Part shown: one piece after another, positions 27,763 to 37,214 of the stretch
How positions within the stretch are numbered: position 1 is the first letter of the stretch
Layout: the number at the start of each line of letters is the position of its first letter
Assembly: GCF_012979275.1 (NCBI RefSeq)
Contig: NZ_JABASZ010000043.1
Span: 52,869 to 116,868 of the forward strand
Reading direction: 5' to 3'
DNA: 64,000 nt
Source: Pseudopontixanthobacter vadosimaris
GTDB taxonomy: Bacteria; Pseudomonadota; Alphaproteobacteria; Sphingomonadales; Sphingomonadaceae
Position numbers and translations under genes: made by a program
The notes under the pieces: model-generated
Database searches by the model: none
What the model was told of the DNA's origin: nothing
What the model saw: only the letters and a program-made list of their open reading frames with translations

Positions 27763-28814
27763 CGTTCGGTAACTCCCGACAGTTTGCCCACTTCCTGCAC
27801 CCCATCCTTGGTCGTGACCAGAATTTCATCGCCATCGACGATAATGACAAGATCCTTGAGGCCGATGGCAGACACGCGCGGGCCGTCGCTGTCGATCATG
27901 ATGTTGCGGCAATCGACGATCTCCGCTGCACCCCTCGCCAGATTGCCTTGCGCGTCGGCACGGTCGGCCGAACAGGGCAATTGCTGCCGTGCCGCATGGA
28001 CAGCGTCCCAATTGCCGATATCCGACCAGCCGAAAGCAGCGGAAACCATGGCCGCCCGATCCGTATTTTCCATGATGGCATAATCGACCGATTCGCTTTC
28101 GATTTCGGCGAACGCCGCCGCATCGGGATGGAAGCGCCGGCCGTCCGAGGCTCCTCCTGCAACCGAACGCATCACCGCTGCATGCAAGGCGGGGCGAAAC
28201 CGTTGGAGTTCATCGAGATATTGATCGGCCCGGAAAGCGAAAATACCGCCGTTCCAGCTGTATTCTCCGCTTTGCAGGAAGCGCTCGGCCGTCTCGCGAT
28301 CCGGCTTTTCGACGAAGCTCGCGATGCGGTGCCCGGAACCTACCGGCTCGCCCTGCCTGAGATATCCGAAGCCGGTTTCGGGCGTTCTGGCCTCTATGCC
28401 AAAAGCGACAAGCCACCGGTCTTCGGCAAGGGCGGCGGCGGCCCTGGCCGTTTCGAGGAAAGCGGATTCGTCCGGGATATAATGATCGCTCGGGCAGATG
28501 AGCATGATCGCATCGCCGGGCAGCCTTGCGGCGGCAAGGGCGATGGCCGCTGCCGTGTTCTTTCCTTCGGGCTCGATGATGATCTGCGCCTCCCTGTCCT
28601 CAGTGCCGAGCTGAGCCTCGACATTGGCCAGATGGGCGTCGCCTGTCACGATCACCGGAGCGGCAAAATTCTCCCTGTCGCGGCAACGCCGAAGAGTGGC
28701 TTCGAAAAGGGTGGTTTCGCCCACCAGCGGCAGGAAGGGCTTGGCTTTGGCGGCGCGGCTACGGGGCCACAAACGGGTGCCGATGCCGCCGCAGAGGATG
28801 ACCGGTACTATCAC
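27759..28814 (-). CDS. manC: Mannose-1-phosphate guanylyltransferase
   Basis: Makes GDP-mannose from mannose-1-P and GTP. The protein has the signature VIVPVILCGGIGTRLWPRSR (nucleotide loop), then EPEGKNTAAAIALAA, ICPSDHYIPD, FVEKPDRETAERF and SWNGGIFAFRAD; it lacks the C-terminal isomerase domain of bifunctional enzymes, which is supplied by manA. I chose the GTG at 28812-28814 (351 aa) because the family starts here; a TTG 45 bp further upstream is possible. The gene is 84 bp after the GH130 stop. Confidence 0.93.
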   Translation of the reverse strand: MIVPVILCGGIGTRLWPRSRAAKAKPFLPLVGETTLFEATLRRCRDRENFAAPVIVTGDAHLANVEAQLGTEDREAQIIIEPEGKNTAAAIALAAARLPGDAIMLICPSDHYIPDESAFLETARAAAALAEDRWLVAFGIEARTPETGFGYLRQGEPVGSGHRIASFVEKPDRETAERFLQSGEYSWNGGIFAFRADQYLDELQRFRPALHAAVMRSVAGGASDGRRFHPDAAAFAEIESESVDYAIMENTDRAAMVSAAFGWSDIGNWDAVHAARQQLPCSADRADAQGNLARGAAEIVDCRNIMIDSDGPRVSAIGLKDLVIIVDGDEILVTTKDGVQEVGKLSGVTER

Positions 28815-28897
28815 TGAAGCATTGCTTCCCTGCGCTTGAAAGGACAACCGGCACTGCAATGCGGTTTCCCTGGTTCGTTCGCATCATCAACGCATGA

Positions 28898-30220
28898 TCA
28901 GACCATTAGTTGCAGCAGCCGGTCGACTTCTACCGTTGCAAAACCGACGGCGCTGTCGGAAATTCCATAGGGAATCAGCAGCGTCCTGCCCACTTTCATC
29001 GCGCCGCAGGTATAGACGACATTCGGTACATAGCCTGCCCGGTCGTCATCCTGCGCGGTGAGGATGGGGTGCCGCGTCCTGCCGATCACCCGGGACGGAT
29101 CGTCGAGATCGAGCAAAGCGGCGCCGAGTGCATATTTACGCATCGCGCCCACACCATGCGTCAGCAGCAGCCAGCCTGAATCGGTGCGGATGGGACTTCC
29201 GCAATTGCCGATCTGTATGAACTCCCACGGATAACGCGGCTCCATCAGTAATTTGCCTTCGTCGCTCCAGCGATCGACCCGGTCCGATTTCAGCAGATAG
29301 AGATTCTTGCCATCCTGCCGCCCGACCATGGCGAAAGCGCCATCGATCGGTTCGGGAAACAGCGCCATGCCCTTGTTCCGGCCGGCCTCACCGGTGATAG
29401 GTTCAAGCTCGAACGAGCGGAAATCACGCGTGCGCAGCAGTTCCGAGCGGATGCTCGATCCGGAATAAGCCGTATAGGTGCCGATCCACTCGAAATCCTC
29501 CTGCGGCCCTGCGCCGGCGTGATTGAAGCGGGTGAGCCGCAGATCTTCCAGCCCGCCGCGTTGCTGTTCGGTAATCGGGAAAATGACGGTGTTCGAAAGA
29601 TTGCTGTCCGGATGGCGCGTGACGGTCACGGCATCGTCGCAATCGGTCAGGGTTGCGTCCTCAAGTTCGACCGAGGTGGCGCAGGAACTTTGCGGCCATA
29701 GGGCGAACTCCCCGTCGTCATGCATGATGCCTTCGCGAAAGGCGATGGAACTGATGTGCCCTTCGCCCACGGCGCGCAGGCTCATGACGAACCGGCAGGC
29801 CCCGCCTTCCAGCCCGCTCTGGTCCGGGTGCGGGACGATGGAAGGGTTCATCAAAGCCGCAGCGGCATAAGTGTATTCATGGCAGAAATAGGCGCCGATC
29901 AGCTTTTTCTGAATGTCGGAGAACTGCCGGCCAGACAGGTCTACCGAACGCTCGACCTCGGCGAAGCGTTGTTCGAACATGCTTTCCGTCTGCCAGTGGC
30001 GTTCATCGAAATCGGCCAGAACCTTGGCATATTCCTCCGCCACTTCCGCGGGACCGAGGGCGAGAATATCGTCCACCAGCTTCAGCGAACGCCCGCCCGG
30101 CGCATTGCGGGCCTGCCAGCCAAGGTGGAACGGCCGCAAAACGACCCGGGATGGGTCGGCATGCAGCCGCGTCTCCAGCAATGTCAAAGGGCTAATTGAT
30201 GTGGACGATCTCTTCGTCAA
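28898..30220 (-). CDS. GH130 family glycosidase/mannoside phosphorylase
   Basis: A 440-aa protein of the GH130 five-bladed propeller family, whose members reversibly phosphorolyse beta-mannosides to mannose-1-P. Recognisable segments: FNPSIVPHP-like ALMNPSIVPHPDQSG, the GGLEDLRLTRF stretch where the catalytic Asp of GH130 lies, KNLYLLKSDRVDRW, and late VYTCGAM...LLIPYGISDSAVG. A TTG start (AGGA 7 bases upstream) overlaps the end of the transferase gene by 29 bp. It could supply or consume mannose-1-P for the adjacent manC; the exact linkage is unknown. Confidence 0.85.
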   Translation of the reverse strand: MTKRSSTSISPLTLLETRLHADPSRVVLRPFHLGWQARNAPGGRSLKLVDDILALGPAEVAEEYAKVLADFDERHWQTESMFEQRFAEVERSVDLSGRQFSDIQKKLIGAYFCHEYTYAAAALMNPSIVPHPDQSGLEGGACRFVMSLRAVGEGHISSIAFREGIMHDDGEFALWPQSSCATSVELEDATLTDCDDAVTVTRHPDSNLSNTVIFPITEQQRGGLEDLRLTRFNHAGAGPQEDFEWIGTYTAYSGSSIRSELLRTRDFRSFELEPITGEAGRNKGMALFPEPIDGAFAMVGRQDGKNLYLLKSDRVDRWSDEGKLLMEPRYPWEFIQIGNCGSPIRTDSGWLLLTHGVGAMRKYALGAALLDLDDPSRVIGRTRHPILTAQDDDRAGYVPNVVYTCGAMKVGRTLLIPYGISDSAVGFATVEVDRLLQLMV

Positions 30221-32543
30221 ATTGCTGTCCTGCTTCTCGCTGCCGGGGATCCTCTGACAGCGCTATCATCGAATAACAGGACAGTTGGAAGGCCAGAATG
30301 CTCTCTGCTCCACAGTTTGCATTCGCACCTCGCGGCGTGATGCCGTCGCGGCAGCGTCCGGATGCGGGGTCGGCCAGCACCACGCCGCGGTCGTTCCGGC
30401 CGAAGAACCACTGCCACGTCCGCTCCGCCGCATCGCGATAGAAGCCATCCCCGGTATGACTGTAGGCAGCGCGAAGGGCATCGATGGCGGCGCTGGCTTC
30501 CAGCGGCTGCTGGTCGAAGGGAAGAAATTCGCCTTTGCGCCCGAAACTTTCCGAACCGATCGGACGGAAATGACCGCCTGCCGACGTCTGCCGATCATTT
30601 ATCCAGCGCAGGGTTTCGAGGCCCGCCTTGCCTGCAATTTCGTCGCCCGTAAAAGCCGCCGCTTCGATCAGCGCCTGACTGATGCGCGGATTGTCATAGG
30701 CAAGCATGGTTTCGAACCAGGTCCAGTCCGGCCGGCGGCCATGGCCGAGCAGGGCGACCATCATTGCACTGCCCCTTTCAAGTACATCGCGCGATGCCGC
30801 ATGGCCCGCATCGTGGCGCAGCATCGCGGCGGCGCCCAGCATCGTGAAACTGATCGCTCGCAGTGAACCGAGTTCGGCGATGTGTGGGAGGACATGACCA
30901 TACAGATCCACGGCCCAGTCGCGAATTTCAGGAAAATCTGCATTTTCGATCGTATGGCCCAGCGCCCACAGGGCGCGGCCGTTCGAATCCTCCGACCCGA
31001 TATCCTCACACCATTTCCGGTCGTAGGACATGAAATTGCGGAACCGCCCCGCATCCTCGTTCCAGGCATGCTGGATGAAGGACGCATAGGTCTGGCTCAG
31101 CCGCAGCCGTTCGTCTGGGGGCAGCCGCGTGGCGACATTCGCGACCATCAGGGCACGGGCATTGTCATCGATGCAATAGCCGTGCCTGCGGTCGGGCACG
31201 ATGCCGAGGGCATGCTGCGCGATACCGGTGCCATCCGTCATGCCCAGCACCGCGGACATGCCGGGCGCGGCGACTGCCGGCGTGCCGCCCTGCCGCCCCG
31301 CAGCCGAAACGCTGCGATTGCGGGCGGCAGCCTTGACGATCAACCCTGCGGTCGCATCGGCGAAACGCGGCCAGATCGTTTCCCGCCCCTTGGCATAGGC
31401 ACGGCGCTGCAATCGCTCCAGCCGCTGCGGTTCTGCCAGCAGGCCCTTTACCGCTGCAACGATTGCAGCCGGTGAATCGGGTTCGATCAGCAGGCCGACC
31501 CCATCGCTCAGCAACTCGCTGGCATGCAGATAGGGCGTCGAAACGACCGCCTTGCCCAATGCGACCGCGTAGCTGAGCGTGCCCGACGTGGATTGCTGCA
31601 GATTGAGGTAAGGGGTCACATAGATGTCGCAGGCTTCCAGCTGATCGAGCAGTTCGCCAGTGTCGAGAAAGCGGTTTTCCCACGCGATGCAATGCGACAC
31701 CCCGAGCTCTTCCGCGCGCCGGATCAGGCTCTCGCGATACGCCTCTCCATCGCGGGCGACCAGATTGGGATGTGTCGCGCCGACGATACGGTAAAGAATG
31801 TCGGGATGGTCGCGGGCGATGGCCGGCAGAGCCTCGATAACCTGCCCGATGCCCTTACCGGGGCCGAGCAGCCCAAAGGTCATCATCACCGGACGGTCCG
31901 GAGCAAGCCCCAGAGCCTCCTTGAATTGCGCCTGTCTGCCGAATGGCCGATCCGGAGCGCCATGCTCGATGATCTCGATGATCTCGTTGGGCGCGCCATA
32001 GCTTTCGGTCAGCAGATCGCGGGAGTGGCTGGACATGACCATGATACGCGACGCCCGTCCGATCAGGTGCCGCATGATCTCCTCCTGCTTTGCAGTGGGT
32101 TGCCGCAGAACCGTATGGAATGTCAGGATCAGCGGAGCCGCAACTCGGTCGACGAAATCGCACGCCATGTCGCCGCTGTCGCCGCCGAAGATGCCATATT
32201 CGTGCTGCAGCCACACCGCATCGGCGCCGCTGGCGTTGATGGCGCGCGCGGTTGCGGCGTAGCTTGCGGGATCGTCGCTGCGGATCAGCCCGCTGACACC
32301 CGGATAGGCAAGATCGCCCTTGCCATCGTCCAGCGCATAGACATCGACGTCCATTTCCGGATGATAGATGCGCAGATTGTCATGGATGTCGGTCGTGAAA
32401 GTGGCGATGCCGCATTTGCGCGGAGCGAAAGTGCCGACCAGCGCCACCTTGAAACCTGCACCCCGCGAATTTCTGCCGGCAGGGGTTTGAGAAGCTCTCA
32501 CCATGTGCAGGTCAGCCACGCGCCTTTCGGTTTCATGTTGCAT
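30192..32543 (-). CDS. GT4-type glycosyltransferase with C-terminal helical (alpha/alpha)-type domain
   Basis: A 783-aa protein from ATG 32543. The N-terminal ~420 residues are a GT-B transferase: FKVALVGTFAPRKCGIATFT, then HEYGIFGGDSG, FGLLGPGKGIGQVIEAL, and the donor-site region YVTPYLNLQQSTSGTLSYA. The C-terminal ~350 residues carry the HGYCIDDNARALMV motif and repeated helix-pairs like unsaturated-glycan or trehalose-type alpha/alpha barrels. A short frame upstream of 32543 continues open to 32816, so the start is not certain. It is probably a mannosyl- or glucosyl-transferase working with GH130 and GDP-mannose from manC. Activity of the second domain is unknown. Confidence 0.82.
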   Translation of the reverse strand: MQHETERRVADLHMVRASQTPAGRNSRGAGFKVALVGTFAPRKCGIATFTTDIHDNLRIYHPEMDVDVYALDDGKGDLAYPGVSGLIRSDDPASYAATARAINASGADAVWLQHEYGIFGGDSGDMACDFVDRVAAPLILTFHTVLRQPTAKQEEIMRHLIGRASRIMVMSSHSRDLLTESYGAPNEIIEIIEHGAPDRPFGRQAQFKEALGLAPDRPVMMTFGLLGPGKGIGQVIEALPAIARDHPDILYRIVGATHPNLVARDGEAYRESLIRRAEELGVSHCIAWENRFLDTGELLDQLEACDIYVTPYLNLQQSTSGTLSYAVALGKAVVSTPYLHASELLSDGVGLLIEPDSPAAIVAAVKGLLAEPQRLERLQRRAYAKGRETIWPRFADATAGLIVKAAARNRSVSAAGRQGGTPAVAAPGMSAVLGMTDGTGIAQHALGIVPDRRHGYCIDDNARALMVANVATRLPPDERLRLSQTYASFIQHAWNEDAGRFRNFMSYDRKWCEDIGSEDSNGRALWALGHTIENADFPEIRDWAVDLYGHVLPHIAELGSLRAISFTMLGAAAMLRHDAGHAASRDVLERGSAMMVALLGHGRRPDWTWFETMLAYDNPRISQALIEAAAFTGDEIAGKAGLETLRWINDRQTSAGGHFRPIGSESFGRKGEFLPFDQQPLEASAAIDALRAAYSHTGDGFYRDAAERTWQWFFGRNDRGVVLADPASGRCRDGITPRGANANCGAESILAFQLSCYSMIALSEDPRQREAGQQFDEEIVHIN

Positions 32544-32784
32544 CTGCGAAAGTATCCTCGGCAATTCGGGAGCTACGGTATTAACGGCAGAGAAAGGCTT
32601 CCGTTCCCTGACGTTAATCGATTTCAAGTCCGCAAAGGCAGCTTCACGAGTCGCAATCACACCTGGCAGGATCCAGCGCCCGCTGCGCACTTGCGAAATT
32701 TTATGGTGCATTGCACAAGATCCGCGGCCGCAATGCCGCGCAATTTTTCCGTGGGAACTTGGTCGCAAGAGGTTGGGCCGGGAA

Positions 32785-34272
32785 GTGGCTGTCGCTACCC
32801 CTTCCTGCGTGGACACTCATATCATCATAGGCGAAGATGCGGCCGGCCATCCGGTGCGGATCGACATGGAGGAGCTGCTGGCGACTCGCCTCCTGGTGCA
32901 GGGCAACAGCGGTTCGGGCAAATCGCATCTCCTGCGCCGGTTGCTGGAGGAAAGCGCCGGCATGGTGCAGCAGGTGGTCATCGATCCCGAAGGCGATTTC
33001 ACCTCGCTTGCCGATCTGTTTCCGCATGTGGTGATCGACGGGGCGGCCCATTCGGCGGCGGAGATCGAGGCGCTGGCACGGCGGGTTCGCGAACACCGCG
33101 CCTCGATCGTGCTGGCGCTGGAAGGGCTCGATGTCGAACAGCAGATTCGCTGCGCGGCGCATTTCCTCGGGGCCCTGTTCGACGCGCCCCGCGAGCACTG
33201 GTTCCCCGCGCTCGTCGTGGTGGACGAGGCGCAGATGTTCGCTCCCGCAGCCGCAGGCGAAATCGGCGAGGACACGCGGCGCATCGCGCTGACCGCCATG
33301 ACCAACCTGATGTGCCGTGGCCGCAAGAGGGGTCTTGCCGGCATCGTCGCGACGCAGCGTCTCGCCAAGCTGGCCAAGAATGTGGCGGCCGAAGCATCGA
33401 ATTTCCTGATGGGCCGGACCTTCCTCGACATCGACATGGCCCGCGCCGCCGATCTGCTGGGAATGGAGCGGCGACAGGCTGAGAATATCCGCGATCTCGA
33501 GAGGGGCCGTTTTCTTGGGCTTGGCCCGGCCATCAGCCGAAGGCCGGTACCGATCCGCATCGGCAGCGTGCAATCGGGCCACATCCGCAATGCCAGCGGC
33601 CTCGTCCCCCTGCCGGACGCACCTGCCGAAGATATGCAGACGCTGCTCCATGCCGAGCTGGACAATCAGGTGCAGGACGCGGCCAGCCCTGCAGGTGCGG
33701 GCCATGCACCTGTGCCCGCCATGGCGCGGCACATGGAAACGCTTGAACCTGCGGCGAGTTCAGTGATGGAAACCGGCGCGGCAGCGCCGTTGCAACAGCA
33801 GGCGGAGGGAGAGCAGACCGAAGCCCTCAAAGCCATTCTGGCCGCGATCGCATCGGACCCGGCGGCCCCGTTCCAGCCTGCCAGCCGCCTGTTCCAGAAT
33901 TTCCAGCGTTCCTGCCGCCAGAACGGCGTGCGGGCGATGATCGACATGTCGGCGTTTCGGCGCAAATTCGCTTATGCGATTGCCGATATCGACAGCCTGG
34001 ACGTTGCGGCGCAGGCAGCCATACGGAAGCTCGCCGGCAGGGTCGAAGACGATGTGCTCGCGCCTTTTCTGCTACTGGCGCGGGGCGCGGCTGCGGGCGA
34101 CACAATGCCCGACGAAGATGCGCTTGCCCGCGCTTACGGGACCAGTTCGCCGGGCAGGATCAGGCGCCTGCTCGACCATCTGGAGAGCATCGGCCTGATC
34201 GTCATACGCGAGGAATATGGCGGCGGACGGACCGTGCTGGTTCCGGAGCTGGAATTTGTCCGGGCCGATTGA
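32785..34272 (+). CDS. HerA-like ATPase with C-terminal winged-helix domain
   Basis: A 495-aa ATP-binding protein of the HerA/FtsK superfamily (DUF87 type). It begins with the beta segment IIIGEDAAGHPVRIDMEELL, then Walker A LVQGNSGSGKSHLLR (~40), DPEGDF, Walker B PALVVVDEAQMF (~140), and CRGRKRGLAGIVATQRLAKL. The C-terminus (~425-495) is a winged helix (GRIRRLLDHLESIGLIVIREEYGG). No NurA nuclease lies beside it, so a role in DNA end-resection is not established. Start: GTG 32785 is chosen; a GTG at 32809 (MDTHIII) is possible. Confidence 0.82.
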   Translation: MAVATPSCVDTHIIIGEDAAGHPVRIDMEELLATRLLVQGNSGSGKSHLLRRLLEESAGMVQQVVIDPEGDFTSLADLFPHVVIDGAAHSAAEIEALARRVREHRASIVLALEGLDVEQQIRCAAHFLGALFDAPREHWFPALVVVDEAQMFAPAAAGEIGEDTRRIALTAMTNLMCRGRKRGLAGIVATQRLAKLAKNVAAEASNFLMGRTFLDIDMARAADLLGMERRQAENIRDLERGRFLGLGPAISRRPVPIRIGSVQSGHIRNASGLVPLPDAPAEDMQTLLHAELDNQVQDAASPAGAGHAPVPAMARHMETLEPAASSVMETGAAAPLQQQAEGEQTEALKAILAAIASDPAAPFQPASRLFQNFQRSCRQNGVRAMIDMSAFRRKFAYAIADIDSLDVAAQAAIRKLAGRVEDDVLAPFLLLARGAAAGDTMPDEDALARAYGTSSPGRIRRLLDHLESIGLIVIREEYGGGRTVLVPELEFVRAD

Positions 34273-34329
34273 GACAGGCGCATTCGTGCCGGAATGCGGT
34301 ATCCGGCAGACCGTATGACAGGAGGATAC

Positions 34330-35130
34330 ATGATCTACAGGACTGTCCTGAGCCTTGCCGCGATGATCGCGTGCCTGCCCTCGCCCGCAGCGGCGTGGGG
34401 CCAGATCGGTCACCGGGTCATCGGGGCCATCGCCGATGACCGCATCAGCGGCAAGACCAGGGCCGAGATCGCATTGATCCTGGGTGCCGAAGACCTTGCC
34501 GAAGCATCGACCTGGGCAGATGAGGAACGATCGAACCCTGCTACCTTCTGGCAGACGGAAGCCGGTCGTTATCACTACGTGACCGTGCCGGCAGGTAAGG
34601 TTTACGCCGACCTGGGACCGCCGCAGGAAGGCGACGCGCTGAGCGCATTGGAACGGTTCTCCGCCACGGTTCGCGACCCGATTGCATCACAGGCGAACAA
34701 GGCGCTCGCCTTGCGCTTCATCGTCCATATCGTCGGCGACGTGCATCAGCCTCTGCATGCCGGTAATGGCGACGACCGGGGCGGCAACGATGTGAAACTG
34801 CGCTGGTTTGGCGAGGACACGAACCTGCATGCCGTCTGGGATACGGAGATGCTCGAGGGGCAGAAGCTTTCCTACAGCGAATATGCAAACTGGCTGGGCC
34901 GGCAGATCGACCCGGCACGTACCATCGAATGGTGGGACTCCGATCCGCAGGTATGGGTTGCCGAGAGCACGGCCATTCGCGATATGATCTATCCCGAGGC
35001 GGGCGAAGAAATGCCGGACCTCGGCTATGCCTATCAGTACGAACATCTGGCCACCGCGGAACAGCGCCTGCAGCAGGGCGGCATCCGATTGGCAGCCTAT
35101 CTGGACGAATTGTTCAGCACAGGCTCGTGA
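34330..35130 (+). CDS. S1/P1-type nuclease, secreted
   Basis: A 266-aa exported zinc nuclease. A signal peptide (TVLSLAAMIACLPSPAAA) ends before WGQIGH, so mature Trp1 can serve as a zinc ligand as in P1 nuclease. Further metal-site motifs are YHYVTVP, HIVGDVHQPLHAG (two zinc ligands) and NLHAVWDTEML. Start ATG 34330 follows AGGAGG. It degrades single-stranded nucleic acid outside the cytoplasm, probably for phosphate or nucleotide salvage. Confidence 0.93.
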   Translation: MIYRTVLSLAAMIACLPSPAAAWGQIGHRVIGAIADDRISGKTRAEIALILGAEDLAEASTWADEERSNPATFWQTEAGRYHYVTVPAGKVYADLGPPQEGDALSALERFSATVRDPIASQANKALALRFIVHIVGDVHQPLHAGNGDDRGGNDVKLRWFGEDTNLHAVWDTEMLEGQKLSYSEYANWLGRQIDPARTIEWWDSDPQVWVAESTAIRDMIYPEAGEEMPDLGYAYQYEHLATAEQRLQQGGIRLAAYLDELFSTGS

Positions 35131-35384
35131 CCTGAAACCGGGCAGCGCCTATCGTCCCCCACAGTTCTTCGATGCCGCTTGCCGCCTCCAGATCGCACTG
35201 CACCCGTGCGGACCGTGCTTGCACCTGCTGTCTCGCAGGCCGCCTGCCCGCTAACGGGTCACGGTGGGCGACCACAGAAGATCGCAGCCGGCCTTCGCCG
35301 CCAGTTCGGCAAGTTCCAGTCCGATACCGCTCGAAGCTCCCGTGATGACGACGAAGCCGCTCAGTTACTCAGTTCGTGACTCAT
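35131..35384 (-). pseudogene. Decayed N-terminal part of a short-chain dehydrogenase
   Basis: No intact frame exists, but the minus strand holds a SDR N-terminus in pieces. MSHELS from 35384 runs into a frameshift. In another frame FVVITGASSGIGLELAEL and AAKAGCDLL give the TGxxxGIG nucleotide loop (35270-35355). A second shift (extra TG after DLL, where frame 1 ends in TAG at 35251) leads to VAHRDPLA...VQCDLEAASGIEELWGTIG (~35150-35250), which matches the QxDL segment of SDRs. The remnant stops at the nuclease gene, so the C-terminal two thirds are lost. It lies directly after the alcohol dehydrogenase on the same strand and was probably its operon mate. Confidence 0.8.
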
Positions 35385-35385
35385 A

Positions 35386-36567
35386 TCAGTCCGTCATTCC
35401 GGGCTTCAGCACGACCTTGGTCCAGCTATCCTGCTCCTCGCGGAAGCATTTGTAGCCCCGCGCCGCATCTTCCAGCGGCAGACGGTGCGAGATCATGAAA
35501 GTGGTATCGAGTGTGCCCTCCTCGATCTTCTTCAGAAGATCCTTGGTATAGCGCTGCACATGGGTCTGACCGGTGCGGACCTGCAAGCCCTTCTCCATCA
35601 GCGCGCCCAGCGGGAACTTGTCCGTCATGCCGCCATAAACGCCAGGGATCGAAACCCGCCCGCCGGGGCGCACGGCCAGCAGCGCCTGTTTCAGCGCACT
35701 TGCCCGATCCGCTCCGACGCCGACCTTCTGCTTCACGATGTCGATCATGTTGTCGATGGCGAAACCATGCGCTTCCATGCCAACGGCATCGATCACCGCA
35801 TCCACGCCGATCCCGCCCGACATTTCCATCAATGCTTCGCGCACGTTCGTCTTGCGGAAGTCGATGATCTCGGCACCCATCTGTTTCGCCAGTGCGAGGC
35901 GGTGGGGATAATGATCGATGGCGATCACCTTGCTCGCGCCCATGTGGATCGCGGATTGGATCGCGAACAGGCCCACCGGGCCGCAGCCCCAGACCGCGAC
36001 GGTGTCATCCGGCTGAATTTCGGCGTTTTCCGCCGCCATCCAGCCCGTCGGCAGGATGTCGGACAGGAACAGCACCTGATCGTCCTCCAGGTGATCGGGC
36101 ACGGCGATCGGCCCGACATCGGAAAACGGCACGCGGACATATTCCGCCTGTCCGCCGGAATAGCCGCCGGTCAGGTGGGAATAGCCGAACAGACCCGCCA
36201 TCGGATGACCGTAGAGCGTGGCCGACATATCCTGTTTTTCGGCGGGATTGGAGTTTTCGCAGGCCGAGAATTGCTGCACCTTGCAGTGGAAGCAGCCGCC
36301 GCAGGCGATGGTGAAGGGCACGACGACTCGCTGCCCCTTTTCCAGCGTGCTGTCCTTGCCGGTCTCGACCACCCGGCCCATGAATTCATGGCCGAGGACG
36401 TCGCCGGGCCTTACGCCCGGAATGACGCCGTCATAGAGATGAAGATCGCTGCCGCAGATCGCGGTGGAAGTCACCTCGATGATCGCGTCGCGCGAATTGA
36501 TAATTTCCGGGTCGTCCACCGTATCGACGCGCACGTCATGCGTGCCATGCCATGTCAGGGCTCTCAT
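35386..36567 (-). CDS. Zinc-dependent alcohol/formaldehyde-type dehydrogenase
   Basis: A 393-aa medium-chain dehydrogenase. It has the catalytic zinc site ICGSDLHLYDG and GHEFMGRV, the structural zinc cysteines CGGCFHCKVQQFSAC, and the NAD-binding VAVWGCGPVGLFAIQSAI. The long insert (NPAEKQDMSATLYGHP...GYSHLTGGYSGGQAEYVRVPF) places it near glutathione-independent formaldehyde dehydrogenases. Start overlaps the SRPBCC stop (TAATG). The cluster SRPBCC-ADH-SDR (decayed) appears to be an old stress or detoxification operon. Confidence 0.9.
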   Translation of the reverse strand: MRALTWHGTHDVRVDTVDDPEIINSRDAIIEVTSTAICGSDLHLYDGVIPGVRPGDVLGHEFMGRVVETGKDSTLEKGQRVVVPFTIACGGCFHCKVQQFSACENSNPAEKQDMSATLYGHPMAGLFGYSHLTGGYSGGQAEYVRVPFSDVGPIAVPDHLEDDQVLFLSDILPTGWMAAENAEIQPDDTVAVWGCGPVGLFAIQSAIHMGASKVIAIDHYPHRLALAKQMGAEIIDFRKTNVREALMEMSGGIGVDAVIDAVGMEAHGFAIDNMIDIVKQKVGVGADRASALKQALLAVRPGGRVSIPGVYGGMTDKFPLGALMEKGLQVRTGQTHVQRYTKDLLKKIEEGTLDTTFMISHRLPLEDAARGYKCFREEQDSWTKVVLKPGMTD

Positions 36568-37214
36568 TATCCGTTCTCCTGCTGCTTGGCTTTTCTGGTT
36601 TCGTCCTTCGTCCGCGCGGAGGTCGCGATCTCGCCCGTTTCCATCAGCATCTTCAAACGTTTCAGATCGTGGCGCGCCTGCACTTCCGGTTCGCGCATGA
36701 ACAGCTTGGCGACCGCACGGCCAAGCTCACCCGCCGGCGGATCATAGGACATGACGAGCGACACCCGCGTGCCGCGGTCGCCCGGCGCGTCGGTGAATTC
36801 GACGCTTCCGCTCGTCTCGATGTCGGAGCCTTCGACCGATCGCCACGCGATCCGTTCGTTTTGCGTGTCTTCCGACACCTCGGTCCGCACATCGACCGTC
36901 CGGCCTGCGGGTGCCTTGATCGTCCACACCCGGTGGTCGCCTTCGCTGCGGATCGTCTCCACATTCTCCATGAACTGCGGAAGATTGCCGAAATCGCGCC
37001 AGAACTCGTATAATTCGGCGCGCGGCTTGCGGATGGTGACGGTGCGCCCCAGCACGGCATCGTCGCGCTCGGGGCTCTTGCGCGTGTAGAACGGCGCATC
37101 GTCCCCGCCGCCCTTGCGGCGCTGCGTCAGGAAGGCTCCGAAGGCGAGGCCGCCCAATGCGAGCCCCACACCGACAGCCGCACCGGCCAGTCCCTTGTCC
37201 CGGTCATGTCTCAT
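36567..37214 (-). CDS. SRPBCC (polyketide cyclase/dehydrase-like) membrane-anchored protein
   Basis: A 215-aa protein with one N-terminal membrane helix (GLAGAAVGVGLALGGLAFGAFL) followed by a START-like domain. Marker segments are TIRKPRAELYEFWRDFGNLPQFM, VWTIKAPAGRTVDVRTEV, and GTRVSLVMSYDPPAGELGRAVAKLF, the pattern of the cyclase/dehydrase family. It probably binds a hydrophobic ligand at the inner membrane. It is upstream of and overlapping the ADH gene. Confidence 0.87.
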   Translation of the reverse strand: MRHDRDKGLAGAAVGVGLALGGLAFGAFLTQRRKGGGDDAPFYTRKSPERDDAVLGRTVTIRKPRAELYEFWRDFGNLPQFMENVETIRSEGDHRVWTIKAPAGRTVDVRTEVSEDTQNERIAWRSVEGSDIETSGSVEFTDAPGDRGTRVSLVMSYDPPAGELGRAVAKLFMREPEVQARHDLKRLKMLMETGEIATSARTKDETRKAKQQENG

